Assembly (NCBI GenBank): GCA_033439685.1
Contig: JAUEDM010000005.1
Span: 868,001 to 932,000 of the forward strand
Origin: Apodospora peruviana
Taxonomy: Eukaryota; Ascomycota; Sordariomycetes; Sordariales; Lasiosphaeriaceae
Reading direction: 5' to 3'
Length of the DNA: 64,000 bases
The notes under the pieces are model-generated. The model worked only from the letters and a program-made list of their open reading frames with translations. It was not told the DNA's origin and searched no databases. Shown here one piece after another: positions 56,028 through 64,000 of this stretch (position 1 is its first letter; each line of letters starts with the position of its first letter). Made by a program: the position numbers and the translations under genes.

Positions 56028-56548
56028 TCATCTTGAGAATATTGGGTGCGGGTTTTGTTTGAGACTGTGCGGCGAGAGCTTGATGAGAATACAACGCAGG
56101 CATAGCTTTATAATGGGTGAATATACCCGGTGCGGGTAGAGGAGATGGGATCATCTAGGGACCTGAAAGATGGGCATGGACCCGCATGGTAATGGAGTGA
56201 AGCGATCATGATCAGATAGTTTGTATTTCCAAGACCTTTCCGACAATGTGCTGGTGATCTTGTCCATCCAGCCAAAATTCACCTCTTGTTGATCATGGCG
56301 ACACAGTCCGGGTAAGTCGGCAGGGGGAGGCGTCTCGTCGTTGTCGGACGTACCGCCAATGCTACTTACTCCCCATAGGACCATAGGTAAATACGAGCGC
56401 ATACTCCGTAAAAAAGGTTGCCAAGGCATTGCTTTCGCACCACAACAAGACTCCGGGTCGAAACGAGACGATGGCGGCACCGGATTCATGCACCCCAGAT
56501 TCGCACATGGCTGATCTGGAAGATTTCTAAAGCGATCGATCGGAGCAA

Positions 56549-56586
56549 AGGAACTGCAGCCGAGTTTTAGGAACTGTAGCCGAGTT
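56549..56586. repeat. Two 18-bp direct repeats
   Basis: aggaactgcagccgagtt and aggaactgtagccgagtt lie 2 nt apart and differ at one position. Confidence 0.85.
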
Positions 56587-56806
56587 CGTGTGGAGAAGAA
56601 TTGTCCGAGGGCACGATGCACGATGCGAAACAGGGGTACGTGACGATGGTGAAATCGAGCGGCATCCCTGCAACCAGACTTACATGGTCGAGCACGCTCC
56701 ACACCGAGGCTTTGACGACGTCTCAACACGCACAGTCATGAAACCGCTTGGTCTGATCTAAATCGACAACGGTGAGGATCAGATGGCATCGTGAGTGAAA
56801 AGAATG

Positions 56807-56813
56807 TATAAAA
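56807..56813 (+). promoter_or_regulatory. TATA box of small secreted Cys-rich gene
   Basis: TATAAAA, about 185 nt before the ATG at 56992, followed by a CT-rich leader. Confidence 0.65.
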
Positions 56814-56991
56814 GACGGGGAGGGTGCCTTCGACTGATGATCATTGCATTCCAAGTTTCAATCTTCCAACTCACCACCAGTCCATCTCTTCTTTGTCTTA
56901 TTTTCCTTCTTCAACCGCCGGCCGGTAATTCTTGTAAATATTTATCTTTTTCTCTTCCATTACCAAGAAAAGAACCAGACCGCCAGCCAAA

Positions 56992-57435
56992 ATGCAGCTC
57001 TCCATCAGCACCTTCGTCCTCGCCATCGCGGCCGTCACTACCGCCCTGCCCCAAGACTCCAATGCCATCATGGCCCGCCAGAACCAGAATCGACCGGTCC
57101 CTAGCGGTGCGTGCTGCGTTGCGGCCACGAACCTGAAGCAAGACGCCTGCACGGCCACCAATGGCCAGACCGGTCGCTGTGTCCCCGGCGGCAACAGCTG
57201 TGAGTCTAGTTCTAATCCAACTCTACCTTGGAAAGTCTTGATCAGAGAGGCGGGTGCTAATAAAGATCAACAAACAGGTGGATCCTCCCTGAGCTGCGTC
57301 GCTCAAAGCAGCTTGACCTGCGACAACAACGTCATCGAGCGTGGAAAGTCCTTGTGCCGCGCCAACGCTTTCAATGGTGGTTTCTTTGATGGTGCCAACA
57401 TCATCCAGTCGCTCGCCCAGGCGAAGGTCAACTGA
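56992..57435 (+). CDS. Small secreted protein with eight cysteines, 121 aa
   Basis: Two exons (56992-57199, 57278-57435). The intron (GTGAGT...TGCTAAT...ACAG) joins GGNSC to GSSLSC in phase 1. The signal peptide MQLSISTFVLAIAAVTTALP is followed by a short propeptide (to about ARQNQN). The mature domain has eight Cys, starting with a CC pair (GACC, QDAC, GRC, NSC, LSC, LTC, SLC). The spacing does not match hydrophobins (CC pairs at positions 2-3 and 6-7 are required) or CFEM. This is a size and layout typical of effectors, antimicrobial or wall-active peptides, but no function can be assigned. The promoter is strong-looking, with a TATA box and CT-rich leader. Confidence 0.85.
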   Translation: MQLSISTFVLAIAAVTTALPQDSNAIMARQNQNRPVPSGACCVAATNLKQDACTATNGQTGRCVPGGNSCESSSNPTLPWKVLIREAGANKDQQTGGSSLSCVAQSSLTCDNNVIERGKSLCRANAFNGGFFDGANIIQSLAQAKVN

Positions 57436-58557
57436 GAAGGTCTAGGAGTGGGACTTGGACTGTATATAACTACCATATGGAAAAGGACTGCTGTTCAGAT
57501 AACATGTAAATACAAGGGTCGTTCGTCGGTGACTGCGCTGATTCCGTGAATCATCATGTAGCACTCATGTGCTGCTGTAAACACCATCGTAAGACCTCGG
57601 TCTCGCAATAGTCGAGCCAACTTTTGTTCTTCGAATATACGCGACCAGAAAAGAAGATCAGTGGTAGCCACTATAAAGTGTTAAAAGAAAGAATCAGAAG
57701 GAAAGAACCCAAAAAAAAGTGCGGTCAATGGCTCCCTCACGGCGGTTCCGGTGGAGGTGTCCAGCACGGAAGGCATTTCACGTGGAAGAGGAAGGTGGGT
57801 TGCCTGCTTCCCAGAAGCCAACTCGGCCTGCGATGCCGCCGCCCGCCGCGTATTACTCATGGCGTTTTTCATATCAACGCCTCGACACCTGCTACAACTT
57901 CTCTCAAGGAGGAAAACCGCGGTGCAGCCTGGCGTTAAAGAGACGGACGGAACCGACCGAGTATCTCAGAGCTGGCTGCTCACGCCAAGTGACTAGACTT
58001 AGTGTGGTGATAGGAACGAGGATCAAATGTCCTGGAAGAGTTTCGGTTGCTATCTGGAGGTTGATGGATAATACCTAGTTAAGTCGTCAGATCTATTGGC
58101 TTCATTCCGTTAGTAATAGGGTTCGGCATGTTAAAATGGGATCGACATGATGTCCCACCCTCAACATCGACGCTAGTTGGGTTTCTTATCGACCTGCAGG
58201 AGTGTACCGTGAAGCCATTCCAGCCTTAGTAGCAGAACTTAACTCTAATTGGCAGGCCATGTAGGTACCCCCATCAGTGCCAAGGTTTTACCAAGGGTGC
58301 TGAGCAAGTTACACGACATTCAAATACCGAACAACCTGCCTTTTTGGATGTTGGGGTAAGGGTCTGTGGCGTCTATATCGAACGCCATCGTGGACCTGCA
58401 TGATATGAATCTTGGACAGGAACCATGCTTATCCATACATGCATGTTCCGCCTCATACTACTATTATGGTGATCCCTCAAGGGATATAAGCTGAGGATGA
58501 GTTCATCTTCGAGCCCAAGATATTTAGATCAGGTCTTCATCCAACACTATCAACAAG
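57436..58557. other. Intergenic, no gene seen
   Basis: Spacer of 1.1 kb between two small secreted-protein genes. Frames up to 119 codons lack motifs. Confidence 0.5.
58485..58490 (+). promoter_or_regulatory. TATA box of M15-like secreted protein gene
   Basis: TATAAG about 70 nt before the ATG at 58558. Confidence 0.55.
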
Positions 58558-59082
58558 ATGAAGTTCACTTTGTTCGCCCTCCTCGCCGCCGCCGGCCTTG
58601 GCGCCGAAGCGGTCAAGCTCACGCACGCGCAAGCCACAGCTCGTCTATCCGCCGCCGGCATCTCGTGGAGTTCGAGCGGCGGCTGCAGCAACCGCAACGT
58701 GGCGACGTGCACCTCGTTCGATCAGGTCAGGGAAGAGACTATCGCGGGGGCCATCACGCTCAAGAGCGCGTGCGGGTGCGCCATCACCATCACCGGCGGT
58801 ACCGAGACGGGCCACGCCAGCGGCACGTACAGCCACTGGAACGGGTACAAGCTGGACATGAGTAAGACCACCGGCTTGAACAACTACATCACGAGCACCT
58901 TCACCCGCATCGCCGACCGCAGCGATGGGTACGCTCAGTATCAGGCTAGGTCCGGGAATATTTACTGCGTGAGTTTGAGACCAGACTTATACTTCTTGAA
59001 TATACAACTAATTTACCTTTGGCGATTTGGACAGAACGAGGGCAACCATTGGGATATCACCTTTTACACGGACGGAAGTTAA
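58558..59082 (+). CDS. Small secreted M15-like (D-Ala-D-Ala peptidase-fold) protein, 152 aa
   Basis: Two exons (58558-58968, 59035-59082). The intron (GTGAGT...ACTAAT...ACAG) in phase 0 joins GNIYC to NEGNHWDITFY. The signal peptide MKFTLFALLAAAGLGAEA is followed by a compact domain whose blocks fit the M15 zinc-peptidase pattern: ITGGTETGHASG, then SHWNGYKLDM (S-H-x-x-G-x-x-x-D, two metal ligands) and a late HWDITF supplying the last His. The family occurs in bacteria and fungi as cell-wall peptidases or unassigned secreted proteins. Cys at CSNRNVATC and CGC would form disulfides. A role against bacterial peptidoglycan is possible but is inference. The other possibility is a catalytically dead homologue. 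Confidence 0.75.
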   Translation: MKFTLFALLAAAGLGAEAVKLTHAQATARLSAAGISWSSSGGCSNRNVATCTSFDQVREETIAGAITLKSACGCAITITGGTETGHASGTYSHWNGYKLDMSKTTGLNNYITSTFTRIADRSDGYAQYQARSGNIYCVSLRPDLYFLNIQLIYLWRFGQNEGNHWDITFYTDGS

Positions 59083-60505
59083 GATCAAGACGCGGGTTAT
59101 AGTCATCATTCACACACACTTCTTGAGCTTGACAGAAGAAAATCGAGCACAGTTTGCGAAGAAATCTTTCCCTTTCCTTTTTGAGCTTGACACGATCATC
59201 ATAGTATATTTCTTCTCAACAGTAACGCCTATACCACTCTCCGTTCCGCCGTGGTCAAATGGTCTTCACCTTGAAACCACTGCTATAAAAATTTCGACGT
59301 AGCAATCCATTGTCCCTGCTGCAGCGTGCCTACTAGGTGCTCGGACCTGGCCTCAGTGTGGTCTTAGGCCGAGGCCAGCGCTGTGACAGGTTGAAAAGAA
59401 AAAAGAAGAAAAGTAAGAGTAAAGTCTATAATTCCAAAAACAACTCGGCCGTCCATTTCCTTTAAGAACCCAGCGGCTACTTACACACAAAAAACCGTTC
59501 TACCCGGATTTTCTCTCCCAAAAGTTCCGGGACACCAATGGGAGTCGAACTCGGCCGTGAGGCTCTGATTCTCAAGCACGGCGGCGGGGGACGCAGTTGG
59601 GCTTGCGCCCTGCTCTGACAGGAGCCCTACCGTAAAATGTAACCATAATTGAAGGGTTTGAGATAAGGTTGTTTCTTTCCTTGTAACCTAGTCGTAGATA
59701 GGGGTGATCATCCACACTGCAGTGCGAGTTACCACTCCATGTCTGTTTGGCTTCCCCCAGCTACGACCATTGCGAGAATCCTAGTTTGAAATGAGAAAAG
59801 CTTCCAGTCAAACTATACCAACAAATCGCAAGCACAGCATTACGGCCTACTTAAGACGACTTCACCCGCCCATATCCTCATCCAGACTTTTCTCGCCAGT
59901 TCTTTATATTGAAAGGTTATGACTAGCCTCGTGCTATTTAAATAGTACGAAGTACAGCAAATCAACATATATTCATATATACTTATGTTTCTATGAACTT
60001 CGTTTCGTTCACTGACAAGGACTACTCGGTACTTACTAGTACTCCTTTGAAGTCATCAAAATATAGTCACAGTGCTAGCCAAGTCTCAACCTAGCAGCCT
60101 GAGTTCCGGTGGGCAGATTACATTAACTTCCATCCCATCAGTGAGGCACACAGGCCCAGAGGTTCTTTCCCATCTTTCCAGATGATATGATAAACTGCGT
60201 GCGGGTCAGCAGATGGGCAAGTAAATTGGCGGAGAAATGGTGCCCACATCTTTCGTACCAGCGAAGCATAAACAGCCAAACATTTTTCTCCCCATCTTGT
60301 CTTTTTGCTTCCCACCACTTCTCAACAAGGTTGATCTCCACCACGTACGATCGAAAGTCAACAACAACTGTCATTTGAGATAAGAAGTCTGCCGATTACG
60401 AGAGCACACAACCAAACACCTCCACGCTTGCGACTGCGCCTGCGTCAAGCTCCTGCCCTTTCAATACAACCCCATTTCGCAATTCTCGAGCCAACGACAG
60501 ACATC
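59083..60505. other. Intergenic, no supported gene
   Basis: Contains AT-rich DNA near 59930-60000 and a weak B-box-like word near 59540 on the minus strand that does not fold as a tRNA. The right end is the leader of the F-box gene. Confidence 0.5.
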
Positions 60506-62257
60506 ATGGCGGCATTAGACAGCCTCGAGAGGCTCCCTAACGAGCTGCTCTACATGATCGGGGGTCATCTTCCGGGAAGTGATAACACTAAAATGGGGTC
60601 GCTTGCAGCTCTGTGCCTCACCTGCCACCGATTCAACGCTGTCTTCGAGCAGCAACTCTACCGCATTGACGCACGTTACGGAATGAAAGATACGGGCGCC
60701 ATGGCTTTTGGAGCAATGACGGGTCAAGTACGGGTTCTGGAGAAAAGCTTCGCTCAAGGAGGCGCTATCAACGATCCCGACGAAGAAACATATTGGGCCG
60801 AAGAAACCGTGAAACCCATACACCATGCGACGAGGTGCAGTGACGGCTCTGAGCAAGCTCTGGAGTGGCTGCTCGATCATGGGGCCGACGTCCACAGTAA
60901 AGCAATCCCCGACCGTAATCGTGGTTGTTGTATGAAGTGCAATTACTACATATACCTCGAGCCTTTCGCGCAGCTACCTCTCCGCTGGACCATTTGCGAG
61001 GGCAACATTCCAGGAGTACGAGTGCTCATACGCCGCGGGGCACTGGACTACCCCGAGGACCAAGCCGTCGCAACCGATTATCGGAACTCGGCCATGTTTT
61101 GTGCCGTGGAACACAACCGCCACGAGCTGGTGCTCGACGTCCTCCAGGCCATCGGTCCGGATGCCGCCAGGTCGATTCTGCAGATGCGTGGACGGTACGG
61201 ATACACGCTGCTCGACGCGCTGGTCAGAAATAACGGCCCGCCGGCCATCATCAGAGCGGTCCTCGAGATGGGAGCCGCGACGGAGCTCGGCGACGAAGGC
61301 GACGATGGCTACGGCGAGACCCCGTTATGGAGGGCTCTATTATTCAGCCAATGGGAATCTGTCACGGCCCTCCTCGATTACGGCGCACGCCAGCTGGACA
61401 CCGATCCAAATACCTGGCGAAACAACGACGACAGGGGTTATGTATATTTTATATTGCTTCAGGGGGCCGGATGCCACGATTTCCGGCGAGATGGTGCCAC
61501 GGACCCGATGCGTCGAATGGTCACCAAAGGCATCTTGTTTCCTGATCGTCTCTGGAAAGGCAAAACACCCCTTGGCAACTTAATCGAGGGCGACTGGGAC
61601 ACCCTGGACGTAACCCGTTCCGTTGAATTTCTTCTAGATATCGGAGCGGACCCCAACCTCACGACAGAGCCGGCAGCACCCAACTCGCGCGGTACCACGG
61701 CACTGTTCAACTTGTTTGACCCTCACGGCAGCAAGAGGGTCAAGCGCTGGCCCTTTTACCAGAGCTGGGCCATCCACCGTCGCAGTGTTAATAAAGGGGC
61801 GTATTGTTGTTGGTTCGAGAAGGCAGACGGGAACTTGGCGGATATATTCGCGAGGAACAAGGCTATAGCCGCGGCGCTGCTCGATCACGGCGCCTCCCTC
61901 AACGTCGTCAGGGAGTCTGATGGTCTGAGCCTACTTGATCGCATCACCGGACCATTCTATACCCCCCCTAAGAGGACCGAAACTCCCCGGAGGCGCGACC
62001 TTCTAATCCTCAGGATCGTCCGCTTCCTCAGGAGGTATGCTCGGCCTGAGGCTCTGACGCCGGCATGGACTCGCTGGGAACACGACAAGACGACCCAACT
62101 GACAGAACCTCACGGCTTGTTGACCATCTTGGAGAGTAACCCCGGGGGGTATATCCACATCGTGAGCCAGAAGGGGGTGTATAAGGGAAAAGGGTTGTAC
62201 AAGATGGATAGCGGAGCCACCAAGCCAAGGTGGGAGTGGGCGCTGCTATGCAACTGA
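60506..62257 (+). CDS. F-box protein with ankyrin-like repeats, 583 aa
   Basis: The chosen ATG (MAALDSLERLPNELLYMIGG) starts an F-box-like motif at residues 5-50 (LPNELLYMI...LAALCLTCHRFNAVF), which would bind Skp1 in SCF ubiquitin ligases. Degenerate ankyrin repeats follow, seen as KPIHHATRCSDGSEQALEWLLDHGADV, LRWTICEGNIPGVRVLIRRGA, ETPLWRALLFSQWESVTALLDYGA, TRSVEFLLDIGADPNL and IAAALLDHGASLNVV, likely recognising substrates. The frame is open 26 codons further upstream, but that part is not family-like. No intron. F-box/ankyrin proteins of this kind are expanded, variable families in filamentous ascomycetes, so it is probably an accessory gene. Substrate unknown. Confidence 0.88.
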   Translation: MAALDSLERLPNELLYMIGGHLPGSDNTKMGSLAALCLTCHRFNAVFEQQLYRIDARYGMKDTGAMAFGAMTGQVRVLEKSFAQGGAINDPDEETYWAEETVKPIHHATRCSDGSEQALEWLLDHGADVHSKAIPDRNRGCCMKCNYYIYLEPFAQLPLRWTICEGNIPGVRVLIRRGALDYPEDQAVATDYRNSAMFCAVEHNRHELVLDVLQAIGPDAARSILQMRGRYGYTLLDALVRNNGPPAIIRAVLEMGAATELGDEGDDGYGETPLWRALLFSQWESVTALLDYGARQLDTDPNTWRNNDDRGYVYFILLQGAGCHDFRRDGATDPMRRMVTKGILFPDRLWKGKTPLGNLIEGDWDTLDVTRSVEFLLDIGADPNLTTEPAAPNSRGTTALFNLFDPHGSKRVKRWPFYQSWAIHRRSVNKGAYCCWFEKADGNLADIFARNKAIAAALLDHGASLNVVRESDGLSLLDRITGPFYTPPKRTETPRRRDLLILRIVRFLRRYARPEALTPAWTRWEHDKTTQLTEPHGLLTILESNPGGYIHIVSQKGVYKGKGLYKMDSGATKPRWEWALLCN

Positions 62258-62520
62258 TGGGACTAGTGGTGTCTGTCCAAGTTGTAGATGATGCTCGATT
62301 GTCATTTACCATCTGGCAGTCGACCAATGGGCGGTATTGTATTGATTGGGAAAGAAACACCGGTCGGATGGAGCACAATCCTTTTGATGCTGATCATATT
62401 GGCCGTTGGGGAAGACATAGTACACCTAGCAGATTTAGTATCTTGATAGCATTACGAACGAGTTCTAATCCAAACATATTTCTACCCCAGGCCCATCCAT
62501 AATAACTTCTAATAACATGA
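62258..62520. other. Convergent 3' flanks
   Basis: Short spacer between the F-box gene and the amidase gene; no gene seen. Confidence 0.4.
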
Positions 62521-64000
62521 TCAAAACGCCATCCTTCCGGTCTTGACCGTCCTCGCGATCCCGAGCTCCGCCAACCTATTCGTCAGCTCAAGCAACATCC
62601 CATCGCACCCGGGAGCAGCCACCAAGTCCACATTGACAGGCATCATCTCCGTCTGCAAACTAATCTCGCTCTCGTAACTGACCTGGCCGACAGGAATTCC
62701 AATCTCAGGACAGCCAGCCGTACTCGCCAGATAATTGCTCGGCATGTTCGGTCCCCCAACAGGAACCGTCACACTCAGCGCGGTGGCGCCAGGCAGAGAA
62801 TTGAGCGCCTGCTCCCGATATGACGGCAAACCGCCGGTGCCCATGTCGAGGATCATGATCCCGTCCGAGCAGGTCTCTTTGTCCGGCCGCAACACATTCC
62901 CCAGAAAATATTCCTTAAACTTATTCTTGAACTCGACCGCCTCGTCGTAATCCGCCTCCGTCAGATTTTCGCTACGGCGGAAGGCAGCCCTCGGATTCGG
63001 GTCGAGAGGCGGGTAGCCTCCGAACGTGTCGTTCCATTTCTCCGCGAGCGGAACCCCGACCTTGTGGTAGGACACGTATTCGGCCAGTCGGTTGCTGTTC
63101 AACTGAAAAGCCGTCGCGTTGGTGATTACCGGATCTGAAACGGACTCCCTGAGCGTGGTGGTCAGATTAATTTCCGTTCTCCTCATACCGAATTCCGTTT
63201 CCAGAGTGGTGATAAACTCCTCAAAGAGCGCTTGCGCAGCCGGGTTCCGCAACGGAAAGTAATCGACCGGATACAAAATCTTCTCCGGAAACCTGGCGAA
63301 CGTCTTGTTAACCGCCGTAGGCGCATTTTCGTACCACAAGCCAGCAATCTTGGTAAACAGCGCCGGATCCCGGGCAAAAAAGCCGACCGTGTCCATTTCG
63401 TCTGCCAGCGGGATCACTCCCGTCAAGTCCATGCTGCCCCACGTCGGGCGGATGCCGTAGCTACCCACCAAAGCGGCGGGCTTACGCACGCTGCCGCGGG
63501 TATCGCTCCCAATCGCAATATCGATCCAGTCATACCCCGCGATGGCAGCCGCGCTGCCTGAGGAAGAAGATGCCGCGGTCAGATAACCGTCGCCGCGCGG
63601 GTTCCAGGGATAATGGATATCCACAAACTGCCAAGGGTCGGCGCCGTGGGCGAACTGGCTTGTTTTTGTCTTGCCAACGACGACAGCGCCGAGGTCCAGG
63701 ATTTTCTGTACCGAGACGGCTGTCTTGTTGGAAAAGGGGTAAACTTCGGCATAAGCCCTCGAGCCGCCGCCTGTTTGTACTCCTTCGAGATCACTGCCAG
63801 ACAGTTATCAGCTAACCCTCGTTCAACGGAAGGACAGTGGGAGACGTACTAGATATCCTTCAGCGCGACACGCACACCAGCAAGCGGCCTCTCGTCATCC
63901 AACCAATACAACCGCGAAGGCATCGGAATCCACGCATCTTGGTAACTCGACGCAAACAGATCAACCTGCGCGTACACACTTTTCCCAGAAACAGGCGTGA
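62521..64000 (-). CDS. Amidase-signature family protein (5' end beyond window)
   Basis: Amidase-signature enzymes hydrolyse amide bonds with a Ser-cisSer-Lys triad. Two exons are visible: 63793-62521, and 64000-63850 running off the edge. The intron 63849-63794 (GTACGT...GCTGATAAC...GCAG) joins VALKDIY to DLEGVQTGGGSRAYAE. Triad elements are Lys in VVVGKTKTSQFAHGADPW, the cis-Ser in SSSSGSAAAIAGY, and the nucleophile in IAIGSDTRGSVRKPAALVG. The last has Arg where most amidases have Gly (GSDTGGS), a form I associate with a fungal subclass. Several N-glycosylation sequons (NKT, NLT, NAT, NDT) hint at secretion, but the N terminus is outside the window. Substrate unknown. Confidence 0.9.

Larger units (their letters stand above)
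56028..56991. other. Intergenic with a short direct repeat
   Basis: An open minus-strand frame of 192 codons (56151-56729) has no motif and is not called. A TATA box serving the next gene lies at 56807. Confidence 0.45.

Noticed and set aside
56151..56729. 192-codon minus-strand frame
   Set aside because: Arg/Cys/Pro-rich random-looking text, contains a short direct repeat, no recognisable domain or splice context.
56992..57435. Hydrophobin assignment for the eight-Cys secreted protein
   Set aside because: The Cys spacing lacks the second CC pair and the hydrophobic spacing of hydrophobins.
59535..59640. tRNA-Ser/Leu-like word with a B-box-like GAGTTCGACTCCC on the minus strand
   Set aside because: T stem pairs at only two of five positions, no A box is present and the ends do not pair.
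1..64000. CRISPR array, prokaryotic operon or phage features
   Set aside because: None present; intron-bearing genes and tRNAs show eukaryotic nuclear DNA.

Overview
The window looks like nuclear DNA of a filamentous ascomycete (Pezizomycotina). Genes carry short GT-AG introns of about 47-124 nt with CTAAC/CTGAC-like branch sites, promoters have TATA boxes followed by CT-rich leaders, and tRNA genes are single, scattered and intron-bearing. Several families are recognised as typical of that group (DUF3431, fungal S1/P1 nuclease, GFA proteins, fungal bZIP). The genus cannot be fixed from sequence alone. All splice sites below were worked out by eye from reading-frame continuity and consensus; none was tested against RNA.

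Layout. 1-23 kb is an accessory-looking stretch. It holds a frame-broken VIT/vWA relic (1.0-3.2 kb), an unrecognised three-exon gene, a small secreted protein, a DUF3431 membrane protein, a single-pass surface-type protein with an Asn run, a glycine-rich 17-residue-repeat protein, and two broken secreted-protein genes (11.4-12.4 and 13.75-14.6 kb). It also holds a divergent pair of large membrane proteins (15.3-20.3 kb) whose shared intergenic region carries a 12-bp minisatellite. 22.7-27.7 kb has a secreted S1/P1 nuclease, a NAPE-PLD-like metallo-beta-lactamase and a cupin. 29.0-30.5 kb is a decayed membrane-protein gene, followed by tRNA-Ile(AAT), a two-domain GFA gene, a diverged inverted repeat and a tRNA-Ile-like relic.

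33-46.6 kb is a block of conserved housekeeping-type genes: mitochondrial stomatin-like protein 2, MON2 (seven exons, 1768 aa), an MMS2-type ubiquitin E2 variant, an LYR-motif protein and a bZIP regulator. Their functions are unrelated (mitochondria, Golgi/endosome traffic, ubiquitin K63 chains, transcription), so this is a conserved gene-dense block rather than a pathway cluster.

48.5-64 kb is accessory again: a protein kinase with a long disordered tail, tRNA-Tyr(GTA), a divergent pair (a trypsin-like protein with a GHSGA site and a probable frameshift, opposite an intact protein with a C-terminal membrane anchor), two small secreted proteins, an F-box/ankyrin-like protein and an amidase running off the right edge.

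The most notable signals are the concentration of broken genes outside the core block, the fact that all five premature stops found are TAG in contexts expected of RIP-type C-to-T change, and the divergent protease-like/membrane-anchored pair as a candidate functional unit.
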